A DNA stretch of 64,000 bases, taken from NCBI GenBank assembly GCA_035295125.1, contig DATGJP010000056.1:124001-188000 (forward strand), given 5' to 3'. This DNA comes from JAICMB01 sp035295125. Its GTDB lineage: Bacteria > Acidobacteriota > Terriglobia > Bryobacterales > Bryobacteraceae. Below the pieces are notes generated by a model. It was given only the letters and a program-made list of their open reading frames with translations. It was not told the DNA's origin and did not search any database. How positions within the stretch are numbered: the first letter of the stretch is position 1; every line of letters starts with the position of its first letter. Both the position numbers and the translations under genes were made by a program. Of this stretch, positions 8,507 to 18,064 are shown in pieces.

Positions 8507-10425
8507 AATACTACCTGACCACGCCTATCTACTACGTCAACTCGGCGCCGCACCTCGGCACCGCGTACACGACATTCGTTGCCGACGCCATCAAGAGATT
8601 CAAGAAAATGCAGGGCTACGATCCGGTCGCGATCACGACGGGATCCGACGAGCACGGCCAGAATGTGGAGCGTGCGGCCAAGTCGTCTAACATCAGTCCG
8701 GAGGAGTACGCAACTCGTGTAGCCGACGAGTTTGTCAATCAATGGGCCAAGCTGGGCATCGATTATGACTACTTCATCCGCACGTCCGATCCGAAGCATT
8801 TCGAAACCGTGCACGATCTTTTCGATCGTTGCCAGCGCAACGGCTATATCTACAAGGGTTCATACACCGGCCAGTACTGCTTCCATGATGAACTGTACGT
8901 CAATGATGCGAAACCCGGCGACCCGTGCCCCGATTGCGGCCGGCCCACGGAAACAGTAACAGAGGAGAACTACTTCTTCAAGCTTTCCGCATTTCAGGAA
9001 CGGCTGCTCGAGCTATATGAGAATGATCCAAAGTTCGTGCAGCCCGATTACCGGCGCAATGAACTGATCCAGTTCGTCAAGGGCGGCCTGAATGATCTGT
9101 CCATTACGCGGACGTCGATCAAGTGGGGAATTCCAGTGCCCGTGGAAGGCAACCACGTCTTCTACGTGTGGTTCGACGCGTTGACGTCGTACATGTCCGC
9201 TGTGAAAGGGACCAGCTTCTGGCCGGCGGACTTGCACCTCATCGGGAAGGACATCCTGCGGTTTCATGCCATTTACTGGCCGGCGTTCCTGATGGCCGCT
9301 GGCTTGCCGCTTCCGAAGCAGGTGGTCGCGCACGGCTGGATTCTTGTCGAAGAGAGCAAGATGAGCAAGTCTCGGGGCAACATCATTCGGCCGTCGCCGG
9401 TTGCCGACGCGGTAGGTGTTGATGCTTTGCGCTATTTCCTGATGCGGGAGATCACATTCGGCCAGGATGGCAGTTTCAGTTACGATGCGCTCATCCAGCG
9501 ATACAATGCCGATCTCGCGAACGGTCTCGGCAATCTCGCGAGCCGCACCTTGACGATGATCAGCCAGTACCGCGGCGGCGTTGTTCCAACGTCCGATGGC
9601 GCGTCTGACGTCGCTGCAGTGGCGCAAACCGTGGTGCAGTCGGCTTTGGAAAGTTTCGACCGATTCGATTTCTCACGCGCGCTGGAACTGATCTGGTCAT
9701 TGATCAGTGCTATCGACAAATTCATTGTGGAACGCGCACCGTGGAAGCTCGTCAAGGACCCGGGATCCGAGAGATTACTCGATGAAACGCTCTACACTGC
9801 CGCCGAAGCGCTGCGTATCGCGTGCGCGTGGTTATATCCGGTGATGCCGGGAGCGACCGCGAAGATCTGGGCGCAACTCGGGATGAAACAGCCCATCGAA
9901 TCCATGCGCGTCTCCGACCTGCACTGGGGCAAGTTGGCGGGCGGCCAGCCCATCGGGCGCATCGAGGCGGTATTCCCGCGAATCGATGCCAAGGTAGCCA
10001 TCGAGAAGATGAAAGAGGGCGAGATTCAGGAGAAGGCGCGGCAGGACATCCTCATGGGCAAGAAACCCGTCGCGGAGGAAGCCAAACCCGCATCTGCCAC
10101 CATCAACATCGACGAGTTCGGGAAAGTCGACCTCCGAGTGGGCCTGGTATTGTCGGCCGAGCGTGTGAAGGGGTCGGATAAGTTGCTGCACTTGAAAGTG
10201 GACATCGGGGAGCCGGCGCCGCGTACGATCGTCGCCGGTATCGCGGAGGCGTACGAGCCGGAGAAAATGCTTGGACGAAAGGTCGTAATCGTCGCCAACC
10301 TCGCGCCGCGAAAACTGCGCGGCCTCGAATCGCAGGGCATGATCGTGGCGGCCTCACTGGAGGGTGGCAAGCCGGTTCTCGCGGGCTTTCTAGAAGAGGT
10401 TCCGGTCGGCGCGCGTTTGAAGTAA
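8503..10425 (+). CDS. metG: Methionyl-tRNA synthetase with C-terminal tRNA-binding domain
   Basis: The 640-residue class I enzyme charges tRNA-Met. The HIGH-type motif is HLGT at residues 18-21 and the KMSKS loop is at 286-290. The zinc-knuckle region reads QYCFHDELYV followed by CPDCG: one half of the first knuckle has lost its second cysteine (CFHD), leaving three cysteines, which is intermediate between zinc-binding and zinc-free MetG types. The C-terminal 110 residues are an EMAP/Trbp111-like tRNA-binding domain (FGKVDLRVGLVLSAERVKG). The start ATG overlaps the larC stop by 4 nt, and the stop shares one base with the tatD start. Confidence 0.96.
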   Translation: MKYYLTTPIYYVNSAPHLGTAYTTFVADAIKRFKKMQGYDPVAITTGSDEHGQNVERAAKSSNISPEEYATRVADEFVNQWAKLGIDYDYFIRTSDPKHFETVHDLFDRCQRNGYIYKGSYTGQYCFHDELYVNDAKPGDPCPDCGRPTETVTEENYFFKLSAFQERLLELYENDPKFVQPDYRRNELIQFVKGGLNDLSITRTSIKWGIPVPVEGNHVFYVWFDALTSYMSAVKGTSFWPADLHLIGKDILRFHAIYWPAFLMAAGLPLPKQVVAHGWILVEESKMSKSRGNIIRPSPVADAVGVDALRYFLMREITFGQDGSFSYDALIQRYNADLANGLGNLASRTLTMISQYRGGVVPTSDGASDVAAVAQTVVQSALESFDRFDFSRALELIWSLISAIDKFIVERAPWKLVKDPGSERLLDETLYTAAEALRIACAWLYPVMPGATAKIWAQLGMKQPIESMRVSDLHWGKLAGGQPIGRIEAVFPRIDAKVAIEKMKEGEIQEKARQDILMGKKPVAEEAKPASATINIDEFGKVDLRVGLVLSAERVKGSDKLLHLKVDIGEPAPRTIVAGIAEAYEPEKMLGRKVVIVANLAPRKLRGLESQGMIVAASLEGGKPVLAGFLEEVPVGARLK

Positions 10426-11201
10426 TGCTGATCGATTCGCACTGCCATCTCGACAGCTCCGACTTTGATGCGGATCGCGACGAGGTAATCGAGCGCGCGC
10501 TGGAGGCGGGCGTGGGAAAGATGGTGGCGATCGGCACGGGTGAAGGTCCGCCCGACCTCGAAGCGGGAATTCGCATGGCGGAACGGTACCCTGCCTTCTA
10601 CGCGACGGTCGGGGTACATCCGCACGATGCGGCGAAGGCGGCAGAAGAAACGCTGATTCGCGTGGCGGAGCTCCTTGCGCATCCCAAGGTGATAGCTGTG
10701 GGCGAAATCGGTCTCGATTATCACTACGACTTCTCGCCGCGCGAAGCTCAGAAGGATGTTTTCGTCGAGCAGATGCGCATCGCGGCATCGCACCGCAAGC
10801 CAATCGTGATTCACACACGCGAGGCGTGGGACGATACGGTGGCGCTGCTTGAAGAGCATTGGGCTCCGCACAAACTGCCCGGCATCATGCACTGCTTTTC
10901 AGGAGGAAAAGCTGAGGCGGCACGGGCTCTGGGCCTCGGCTTTTATTTGAGTTTCGGAGGCATTGTGACGTTTCCGAAGGCCACGGAACTGCAACGTGTA
11001 GCCGCCGAAGCGCCGCTTGATCGCATGCTCGTCGAGACCGATGCGCCCTACCTGGCGCCCGTTCCCCGTCGCGGAAAGCGCAATGAGCCTGCCTTCATGC
11101 CGTACACCACTCAAAAGCTGGCGACTCTGCGTGGCATTGCCTTCGACGAGATCGAGGCCGCGACGACCGCCAATTTTAATCGTCTGGTTGGCATTGAGTA
11201 G
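10425..11201 (+). CDS. tatD: TatD family metal-dependent DNase
   Basis: The 258-residue TIM-barrel hydrolase has the TatD/YcfH metal ligands: H6 and H8 in DSHCHLD, the glutamate of GEIGLDY, histidines in IVIHTRE and MHCFSGG, and the aspartate of VETDAPYLAPV. TatD enzymes act as 3'-5' exonucleases on DNA and have been linked to DNA repair and quality control. Many bacteria keep this gene next to metG, as here, where the ATG shares its first base with the metG stop codon. The end of the gene contains a candidate promoter for the tRNA that follows. Confidence 0.94.
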   Translation: MLIDSHCHLDSSDFDADRDEVIERALEAGVGKMVAIGTGEGPPDLEAGIRMAERYPAFYATVGVHPHDAAKAAEETLIRVAELLAHPKVIAVGEIGLDYHYDFSPREAQKDVFVEQMRIAASHRKPIVIHTREAWDDTVALLEEHWAPHKLPGIMHCFSGGKAEAARALGLGFYLSFGGIVTFPKATELQRVAAEAPLDRMLVETDAPYLAPVPRRGKRNEPAFMPYTTQKLATLRGIAFDEIEAATTANFNRLVGIE

Positions 11202-11215
11202 GGCGATGCTAACAT
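11188..11215 (+). promoter_or_regulatory. Candidate sigma-70-type promoter for tRNA-Thr
   Basis: TTGGCA (11188-11193) matches the -35 consensus at five of six bases and TAACAT (11210-11215) matches the -10 at four of six, with a 16-nt spacer. The tRNA begins 11 nt after the -10 box. The -35 box lies within the last codons of tatD. This is a sequence match only. Confidence 0.45.
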
Positions 11216-11226
11216 GAAAAAAGCAG

Positions 11227-11302
11227 GCTGGCGTAGCTCAGTTGGTAGAGCATCTGATTTGTAATCAGAGGGTCGGGGGTTCAAATCCCTCCGCCAGCTC
11301 CA
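11227..11302 (+). tRNA. tRNA-Thr, anticodon UGU
   Basis: The 76-nt gene folds as a standard cloverleaf. The acceptor arm pairs GCTGGCG with CGCCAGC, the anticodon stem TCTGA pairs with TCAGA around the loop TTTGTAA (anticodon TGT, reading ACA and other ACN threonine codons), and the T loop is GGTTCAAATCC. The discriminator base is T and the CCA end is encoded (11300-11302). A promoter-like sequence precedes it. The hydrolase gene on the other strand converges on it, and no obvious terminator was seen in the 55 nt between them. Confidence 0.97.
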
Positions 11303-11357
11303 CATCTGGTTCATCATCACCGATTCACCGGCCGACGAGCGATTGCGTCCACAGAGG

Positions 11358-12389
11358 CTATCGGCTGATCGCTTTCGCGCGCATCCAATCCCGCATGGTA
11401 TCGAGGTACCCCGGTGCATAACTCCGAGCCCCATCCGCGGCGGTGACATAGAGACCGTGATTGGCGCCCGGAAAAACCTTGATCGTGAAATCGTGGTTAC
11501 TGTCTTTGGAAAGCACGGAACGAATGACTTCAACGCTTTTCGCGACTGGCACTAATTCATCCTGTTCGCCAAAAAGGAATAGCGCCGGAACCGAAAGTTT
11601 GTGTAAGGCCTGCACGGGGTCGTAATTCAGTTCCACCCGGAACCAGAGATGCGACCGGAGTTCACTGTTGTCGAGAATCTCGGAATCGGATTTGGCAAAG
11701 AGTCCATCTTCCTGCGCTCGCAAAGCCGCGAACCACGGCTGTGAATGGGCCACGGCCAGCGCCGCCTTGGCACCGGCGTAGTCGTTTCCGGTCGCGAGGT
11801 ACTGCCAAACCCGGCGGCGTAGTGTGCTGGCCTCAGCGATGCCCGACTCGGACAGCCCCTGATCCCGCAACTGGCTGCCGTAGTAGTAAACCATTTGCTC
11901 GCCGGGAGAGACGCCGGGACCGGATACAGCGATCACGAATGCCACGTCCCGCGATTGCGAAGCCGCCAGTGGGCCGAGCCAGCCTCCCTGGCTCAAACCC
12001 CAAACGCCGATCCGGTGGGGGTCGATATCGTCTCGCGCTTTCAGGAAACCGACCGCTGCAAGTCCATCCCCGCACAGATCCATGAACGGAACCTTCCGAA
12101 AGTCGCCGTTGGATTCGCCCACGCCGCGCTTGTCATATGTCAGAGCTGCCACGCCCTGGGCGGCGAACCAGCGGCCCAGCGACTCATTGCGGGCTTGGGG
12201 GCCGGATCCATGGAACAACACCACAGCCGGATGGCGCCCTTGGCCCGCCGGCAGGAAGAGCGAACCGGCGAGGGTGACATCTCCATTCGAGAAACGCACC
12301 GCCTTCTTCTGGACGGGCGCGACCGCTGTGCAGGCAGGGAGTGTCAGCAAAGCCAGCACTTGTGCGATAGGAACGAAGGTTGCCCGCAT
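11358..12389 (-). CDS. Exported alpha/beta hydrolase (putative lipoprotein)
   Basis: The 343-residue protein starts with a hydrophobic leader ending in LLTLPAC, which fits a lipobox, so it is probably a lipoprotein. The body is an alpha/beta hydrolase of the dienelactone hydrolase/prolyl oligopeptidase-like type: oxyanion region VVLFHGSG, nucleophile elbow GLSQGG with the catalytic serine, the acid likely in FGEQDELV, and the histidine in PGANHGLY. Substrate is unknown; ester or peptide hydrolysis is typical. I chose the ATG at 12389 because it gives the signal sequence directly; the frame is open for 36 more residues upstream without sense. The gene is divergent from the ADOP gene at 12496. 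Confidence 0.85.
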   Translation of the reverse strand: MRATFVPIAQVLALLTLPACTAVAPVQKKAVRFSNGDVTLAGSLFLPAGQGRHPAVVLFHGSGPQARNESLGRWFAAQGVAALTYDKRGVGESNGDFRKVPFMDLCGDGLAAVGFLKARDDIDPHRIGVWGLSQGGWLGPLAASQSRDVAFVIAVSGPGVSPGEQMVYYYGSQLRDQGLSESGIAEASTLRRRVWQYLATGNDYAGAKAALAVAHSQPWFAALRAQEDGLFAKSDSEILDNSELRSHLWFRVELNYDPVQALHKLSVPALFLFGEQDELVPVAKSVEVIRSVLSKDSNHDFTIKVFPGANHGLYVTAADGARSYAPGYLDTMRDWMRAKAISR

Positions 12390-12495
12390 ACCGCTCAGAC
12401 GTGGACGACAGCAAATAGTGAGCGGTTTCGCTGACGGGGATCGCGTCAGCGCACACATGCCAATACTTTTCCCGCATTTCTGCGTCCAAAATGTC

Positions 12496-14892
12496 ATGTT
12501 GTTCGACCTCCGTTACGCCGTCCGTCAGCTTCTGAAGAACCCCGGATTTTTCGTGGTGGCGGTCCTGACGCTTTCGCTCGCGATCGGCGCGAACACCGCG
12601 ATTTTTTCCGCGGCTGATGCGGTGTTGCTACATCCACTCGCGTATCCTGATCCCGATCGCGTTGTGATTCTGTCCGAGAACATGACGCACTACGCACTGC
12701 GCAAAATTGCGGAGTCTGCGCCCGAGTTCGAGGACATCCGTCGATGGTCGACCAGCTTTTCACAAATGGGCGCCGTGTTGGCGCAGAACATCGCCATTTC
12801 CGGCGATGGCGAGGCAGCGAATCTGTTCGCCGAGCGCGTCACGGCAAGTTCGTTTCCTATGCTCGGCGTGAAGCCGATTGTCGGCTCGTTATTCAGTGAA
12901 GATAACGAACGGCCAGGCAACGATCACGTCGTGCTGATTTCGCGCGCATTGTGGATGAAAAGATTCGGCGGCGATCGCTCGGTTGCTGGACGCAAAGTCC
13001 AGCTCAATCGCGAGACCTACCAAGTGCTTGGCGTCATCGATCCGATTTATGAGCAGCGCGGCACGTCAGACTTATGGACGCCGCTATCGTTCCGGCCCCA
13101 AGACATCGTCCCGGGCAGTTCGGCTCCGCATAATATCGACGTAATCGCACGGTTGAAGCACGGCGTCACGATGGAACAGGCGCGCGATGAGATGCGGCGC
13201 GTTGCACACCGTTTCATCGAACAATATCGGGACAATTATCAGGACTCGATGGGATTCTCGATCGACGTTGATCGACTCGCTGAAAACCAGGCCGGCAATT
13301 TGAAAACGCCGCTGCTCGTGCTGATCTCCGCGGTCGGGGCGCTGATGTTGATCGCCTGCGCGAATGTTTCGAACCTGCTGCTGGCGCGCGCGATGCTTCG
13401 TCGTAAGGAGATGAGTATTCGGGCGGCGCTCGGCGCCGCGCGTTCGCGCGTAATCCGGCAATTGCTCACCGAAAGTCTTTTGCTCGCGCTTCTGGGAGGA
13501 TCACTCGGTGTGCTGCTCGCGTTTTTCGCGCTGCGCCTGTACACTCAGGTTGGCCCGCAATTCTTGATTCGCGGCGCGCAGCCTGCGATTAGTGCCTGGG
13601 TATTGGGCTTCTCGCTCGCCATCTCGATTGCCGCGAGCGTGCTGTTCGGTATCGCGCCCGCGATCGACACTTCTCGCACGAATCTCGCCGAGAATCTCAA
13701 AGAAGGCGCCCGCGGATCGAGCGGAGGCCGTCGAGCGCTGCGCGAGTCGATGGTTGCGGTGGAAGTCGCCGTTTCGTTGATTCTGTTAATCGGCGCCGGT
13801 CTGCTGATCCGAAGCTTCGTTCGCCTGGCAAATACGAATCCGGGCTTTCGTACGGACAGCATCATGACAGCGCAGGTGGTACTGCCGATCAACGGCTACG
13901 GCGATCCCGCGCGGCGCTCGCAGTTCATCCACGCGCTGCTCGATCGCATTCGTGCGATTCCCGGCGTGCGGTCAGCCGCGTCGGTCGATTTCATTCCCTA
14001 CAATGGCGGCGCCGGCAGCTCGATTGCAATTCACGATCATCCTCCCGATCCGAACACGCCCACACAGGTCGTTTATCAAAGCCGCGTATCGCCCGGCTAC
14101 TTGCGAACCATGGGCGTACCGCTGCTGCGCGGCCGCGATTTTGTGGCCAACGACGAGCTTGGCTGCTATGCGATCGTGGACGAGACCGTCGTCAAGAAAT
14201 TCTACGCGAAGTTCGATGCCCTCGGATCCTTAGTGAACCTGCCGCTGGCGAGTACCGATTGCACGGTGATAGGCGTGGCTGGTGCGACCAAGTCTTTCAA
14301 TCTTGCCGCCGGCCCCCCGGCCCGCATCTACTACTTTGGGAAGCCAGTAACGTCGCCGGTCGTGACAATGATCGTTCAAACAGTGGGCGATCCCACAATG
14401 GCCAATAGCGCGATCCGTCGTGACACGGCCGCGCTCGATCCAAATCTTCCGGTCACGTTCAAAACGATGGCGTCGTTTATTGATACATCGCTGGCGCGCG
14501 AACGTTTCTCGATCCAGCTCATGGGCGTGTTTTCCGCGCTGGCTGCGATTCTTGCGGCAATCGGAATTTACGGCGTGCTGGCCTATCTGGTTGACCAGCG
14601 CCGCCGCGAGCTCGGAATACGCAAAGCTCTGGGCGCGCGCGAGGGCGACATGATCGGGCTCGTGGTGCGGCAGGGCTCGATCCCCGTCGGCGCCGGATTG
14701 ATCGTGGGACTCGCCGGAGCCTTCGCCTTAACGCGGCTCATCAAGAGCCTTTTGTATGAGGTCAGCACGACGGATCCGCTGATTTTCGCGGCCCTGCCGA
14801 TCGGGCTCGTGGTGGTCGCGTTGATTGCGATGGCGGTGCCGGCAAGCCGGGCCGCTCATGTCGACCCATTGGTTTCGTTGCGTGACGAATAG
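12496..14892 (+). CDS. ADOP-type MacB/FtsX permease
   Basis: The 798-residue membrane protein belongs to the acidobacterial duplicated orphan permease group: two MacB-like periplasmic core domains and two FtsX permease domains in one chain, without an ATPase next to it. The N-terminal segment DLRYAVRQLLKNPGF leads into the first membrane helix (VVAVLTLSLAIGANTAIFS). The central FtsX block is around SAVGALMLIACANVSNLLLARA, and the C-terminal block contains GIYGVLAYLVDQRRRELGIRKALGA. These are thought to move peptides, lipids or antibiotics or to act on the envelope, but function is mostly unproven. The start ATG 12496 gives the family N-terminus. A second, related gene follows 171 nt downstream. 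Confidence 0.9.
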   Translation: MLFDLRYAVRQLLKNPGFFVVAVLTLSLAIGANTAIFSAADAVLLHPLAYPDPDRVVILSENMTHYALRKIAESAPEFEDIRRWSTSFSQMGAVLAQNIAISGDGEAANLFAERVTASSFPMLGVKPIVGSLFSEDNERPGNDHVVLISRALWMKRFGGDRSVAGRKVQLNRETYQVLGVIDPIYEQRGTSDLWTPLSFRPQDIVPGSSAPHNIDVIARLKHGVTMEQARDEMRRVAHRFIEQYRDNYQDSMGFSIDVDRLAENQAGNLKTPLLVLISAVGALMLIACANVSNLLLARAMLRRKEMSIRAALGAARSRVIRQLLTESLLLALLGGSLGVLLAFFALRLYTQVGPQFLIRGAQPAISAWVLGFSLAISIAASVLFGIAPAIDTSRTNLAENLKEGARGSSGGRRALRESMVAVEVAVSLILLIGAGLLIRSFVRLANTNPGFRTDSIMTAQVVLPINGYGDPARRSQFIHALLDRIRAIPGVRSAASVDFIPYNGGAGSSIAIHDHPPDPNTPTQVVYQSRVSPGYLRTMGVPLLRGRDFVANDELGCYAIVDETVVKKFYAKFDALGSLVNLPLASTDCTVIGVAGATKSFNLAAGPPARIYYFGKPVTSPVVTMIVQTVGDPTMANSAIRRDTAALDPNLPVTFKTMASFIDTSLARERFSIQLMGVFSALAAILAAIGIYGVLAYLVDQRRRELGIRKALGAREGDMIGLVVRQGSIPVGAGLIVGLAGAFALTRLIKSLLYEVSTTDPLIFAALPIGLVVVALIAMAVPASRAAHVDPLVSLRDE

Positions 14893-14911
14893 TTAAGCCT
14901 TTTACGGGTCG

Positions 14912-14934
14912 GGAAGGGCGGAGTAAGCGGATCG
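14912..14934 (+). repeat. Decayed fragment of the dispersed repeat (left part)
   Basis: In the gap between the two ADOP genes, 23 nt match the left part of copy A (6433 onward) at about 19 positions, including the GGAAGGG and GGAG blocks. The right part of the element is not recognisable. It is weak on its own and is listed because it fits the family found elsewhere in the window. Confidence 0.4.
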
Positions 14935-15063
14935 CGCCAACGGCTGTTTGGGAAGTTGTTCAACTTCGAACGTTTAGTTCCCACAACCGAACATCACACC
15001 TCCCATCGGGCGCATTATTCGGGCATTTCCGCGGTCCGCTACGTGCTTGGTCACGCCACAGCC

Positions 15064-17463
15064 ATGATCTTCGACATCCGCTTTGCACTGCGAACCTTTT
15101 TGAAGAGCCCGGGTTTTACATTGATTGCGATTCTGGCGCTCGGTCTTGGAATTGGCGCTAACGCGGCCTTGTTTAGTGTCATCAACACCGTGCTTCTGCA
15201 GCCTTTGCCCTATGCGCAACCGGAGCGGCTGGTTCGGTTGTACGAAACATATCCCCGCGGATACGGATCGGTATCGACGCCGAACTTTGTCGACTGGCGC
15301 CAACGCAATCGTGTGTTCGAAAGGCTGGAAGCATTCAGCCAGGGCGGCAGTATCAACCTGCAGGGTGGCGGGACACCGGAGCGGATTCCACTGACGTTGG
15401 GCACGGCCGGGATGTTCGACATGCTGGCTGTAAGGCCTATGCTGGGCCGCACGTTTACCGCGGATGAAGATCAACCGGGCAAGCCCGAGGTAGTGGTGAT
15501 GAGCGAGCGTCTGTGGCGCCGTCGCTTCGGGGCCGATACCAAAATCATCGGCACGAGCCTGATACTGGACGGCAAGGCGACCACCGTGATCGGAATCATG
15601 CCCCTCAGTTTCCAGTTTCCTCCCGGCAACAGTACGACGGATATGTGGATGCCGCTCCAGTTCACGCCTCAGAACATCAGGCAACGCGGTTCACACTGGA
15701 TGGCTGTGATCGGGCGTTTGAAGCCTGGCTCGGATGTTGCCAGCGCGACGGCGGATATGAAACGGATCGCCGCGAATCTGGCTGCGGAATATCCGGGGCC
15801 GCAAAAAGGACGTAGCGTACGGATTCAGACCCTGCAGGATGTGCTGGTGGGCACAATCCGGCCGGCGCTGCTGGTGCTGATGGGGTCGGTGGGATTTGTG
15901 CTGCTAATTGCTTGCGCGAACGTGGCGAATCTGCTGCTGGCGCGTGCGGCGTCTCGTAAGAGGGAAGTGTCGGTGCGGGCCGCCCTCGGTGCGGCCCGAT
16001 CGCGATTGCTGCGACAGTTTCTGACTGAGAGCGTGATGCTGGCGTTTGCCGGTGGACTATTGGGCGCGTTCATGGGTGCCGAGGGCTTGCGCGCCCTGGT
16101 GTACCTGGCGTCGCGTCAGATTCCGCGATCGGCGGAGATTCATCTGGATGCTACGGTGTTCCTCTTTTTACTAGCGGTATGTCTGGTGGCGGGCATACTG
16201 TTCGGCATCGTGCCTGCGATTCAAAACTCGCGCGAAGATCTGCAGGAGGGACTGCGCGAAGGCGGACGTAGCGGCATCACAGGCGGAGGCAGCGCGCGAT
16301 TCCGCAACGCACTCGTGGTGAGCGAATTCGCTTTGGCCATGGTGCTGTTGATCGGCGCGGGGTTGATGCTGCGCACGTTTCTGGCGCTCAGCTCAACCAA
16401 CTCCGGAATGATAACGCAGGGTGTCTTGACGATGTCGGTGTCTGTGCCCACCGGCAAGTACAACGACAGCAGCATGTGGCAGCGCTTCTACGACCCGGCG
16501 CTGGAGCAGATTCGCGGATTACCGGGCGTTCGCTCGGCCGGCGTCATCAGCCTGCTGCCGCTTCAGTCGTGGGGCTACAACGGACCATTCACCATCGATA
16601 ATCAGGGTGATGGGGACCCCGCACGCACGCCAGCGGCCGAGTTCCGGCAGGTGAGCCCGGGGTATTTCCAGGCGCTGGGCATTCCGGTGCTTCGCGGCCG
16701 CGACATTACATCGCAGGACGTGCCGGACGCCCCGCCCACGGTTCTGGTGAACGAAGCGTTGGCGAAGCGTTATTTCGCCAACCAGGATCCGATCGGCCAC
16801 ACCATCAATTGGGATGTCGCACGCACGATCGTGGGCGTTGTGTCCAATACACACCAGGCGGGGCTGAACGCCGATCCGCTGCCCGAAGTGTATTTTCCGG
16901 CCGCGCAGCAGAGCAAGGCCCTTGCCGGTATGACGTTTGTGATTTCCACCAGCGTGGAACCGACCAGCGTAACGCGCGCAGTCGAAGCCGCCATCCACAA
17001 CGTGGACCCATCGCAGCCGGTTTTTGGCGTGAAGACTATGGAACGCGTAGTCAGCGATTCGCTGTCGAATCAGCGTTTGTATGCGTGGCTGCTGGGCGTG
17101 TTCGCCGGGCTGGCGCTAATTCTCGCGTCGGCGGGGGTTTACGGGGTGATGTCCTACCTGGTGACACAGCGGACGCGCGAGTTCGGAGTACGGATGGCGA
17201 TGGGAGCAAGCGCCAGGGATGTGGTGGGAATGGTGCTTCGGCAGGCGATGACGTTAGTCGGTGCCGGCGTGGTGATCGGATTGATCGGCGCGTTTGCGGT
17301 AACGCGAGTGCTTGCGGGTTTTCTGTTTGGCGTGAAACCCATCGATATGCCGACCTTCGCGGTGGTATCGTGCATCATGATCGCGGTGGCGCTGTTTGCC
17401 ACGCTGATCCCCGCACTTCGTGCGACTAAAGTAGATCCGATGATCGCGTTGCGCTGGGAATAG
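15064..17463 (+). CDS. ADOP-type MacB/FtsX permease (second in tandem)
   Basis: This 799-residue protein has the same plan as the gene before it: N-terminal DIRFALRTFLKSPGF, first helix LIAILALGLGIGANAALFS, a MacB-like periplasmic domain, a central FtsX helix block (GSVGFVLLIACANVANLLLARAASRKREVSVRAALGA), a second periplasmic domain and a C-terminal FtsX block ending in DPMIALRWE. The two genes are clearly paralogous but diverged. I start it at ATG 15064, which gives the family N-terminus; a start at 14956 would add 36 unrelated residues. With no ATPase nearby, it may use a shared partner or act alone. Function is unknown. Confidence 0.9.
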   Translation: MIFDIRFALRTFLKSPGFTLIAILALGLGIGANAALFSVINTVLLQPLPYAQPERLVRLYETYPRGYGSVSTPNFVDWRQRNRVFERLEAFSQGGSINLQGGGTPERIPLTLGTAGMFDMLAVRPMLGRTFTADEDQPGKPEVVVMSERLWRRRFGADTKIIGTSLILDGKATTVIGIMPLSFQFPPGNSTTDMWMPLQFTPQNIRQRGSHWMAVIGRLKPGSDVASATADMKRIAANLAAEYPGPQKGRSVRIQTLQDVLVGTIRPALLVLMGSVGFVLLIACANVANLLLARAASRKREVSVRAALGAARSRLLRQFLTESVMLAFAGGLLGAFMGAEGLRALVYLASRQIPRSAEIHLDATVFLFLLAVCLVAGILFGIVPAIQNSREDLQEGLREGGRSGITGGGSARFRNALVVSEFALAMVLLIGAGLMLRTFLALSSTNSGMITQGVLTMSVSVPTGKYNDSSMWQRFYDPALEQIRGLPGVRSAGVISLLPLQSWGYNGPFTIDNQGDGDPARTPAAEFRQVSPGYFQALGIPVLRGRDITSQDVPDAPPTVLVNEALAKRYFANQDPIGHTINWDVARTIVGVVSNTHQAGLNADPLPEVYFPAAQQSKALAGMTFVISTSVEPTSVTRAVEAAIHNVDPSQPVFGVKTMERVVSDSLSNQRLYAWLLGVFAGLALILASAGVYGVMSYLVTQRTREFGVRMAMGASARDVVGMVLRQAMTLVGAGVVIGLIGAFAVTRVLAGFLFGVKPIDMPTFAVVSCIMIAVALFATLIPALRATKVDPMIALRWE

Positions 17464-17526
17464 CCGGGCGCGGCATTCCGTAATTTCGAAAGCATTGCCC
17501 CATCCGGCGAACCGGCTAAGGATCAA

Positions 17527-17895
17527 CTATGTGGAATCTGCGTTAAGAGGGCTGAAGACAAAGATGGCGCACTTGCAGGCACCCATGTCGAGGGAAAGAG
17601 AACATTCGAATGATTCTTCCAGCTTCTTCGCGAGGTTGGCATCCTGCTTCGAGAGGAAGCGCGTGTCTTCAAAGCTAAACCTTAGAACGTCGGCGATCTG
17701 AATGATCAGCCCGTTGTGTTCCTTAAGGCCATCTTCGGTTGAATTTGTGATCCAAATCCTGTCAGTATCGATTCGCGTTATGCTGCCGATAATCATGCAT
17801 CTGGTCCCGCCAAGCACCAGCGCGGCCTGGACAAGGCGATCTTCTTCCTGCCACTTTCGCAGCAGCGAGAGAGCCATCTCTTGATGTACTTCCAT
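17527..17895 (-). CDS. Hypothetical protein
   Basis: The 122-residue soluble protein has no signal peptide or membrane segment and I do not recognise its family. The middle reads ALVLGGTRCMIIGSITRIDTDRIWI, suggesting a small beta-barrel like an SH3/Sm fold, and the C-terminal third has a cysteine-containing segment (ECSLSLDMGACKCAIFVF). It has no clear Shine-Dalgarno sequence. It lies between the end of the second ADOP gene (convergent) and the Uma2 gene, with 169 nt of apparently empty sequence (17896-18064) after its start. It could be a real small gene or a chance frame; the balanced residue composition favours a gene. Confidence 0.55.
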   Translation of the reverse strand: MEVHQEMALSLLRKWQEEDRLVQAALVLGGTRCMIIGSITRIDTDRIWITNSTEDGLKEHNGLIIQIADVLRFSFEDTRFLSKQDANLAKKLEESFECSLSLDMGACKCAIFVFSPLNADST

Positions 17896-18064
17896 ATACA
17901 GAGACCAGTGTCTAGTCGAGAGTATCCAGGGCTTCCCAGTAGTTAGTTCGTGGCCTTTGACCGTTCACTCATCGCACTTTCAGTATGGCAGGGTGTGCCG
18001 AGCGTCAATCCTGGAAGATCTAAAACTGGCCCACTCACTAAAGATTTCGCAGGAAACTCCAGGA

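Noticed and set aside
12082..12495. N-terminal extension of the first ADOP gene
   Set aside because: The added residues are antisense to the hydrolase gene and unlike any ADOP N-terminus; the family start fits ATG 12496.
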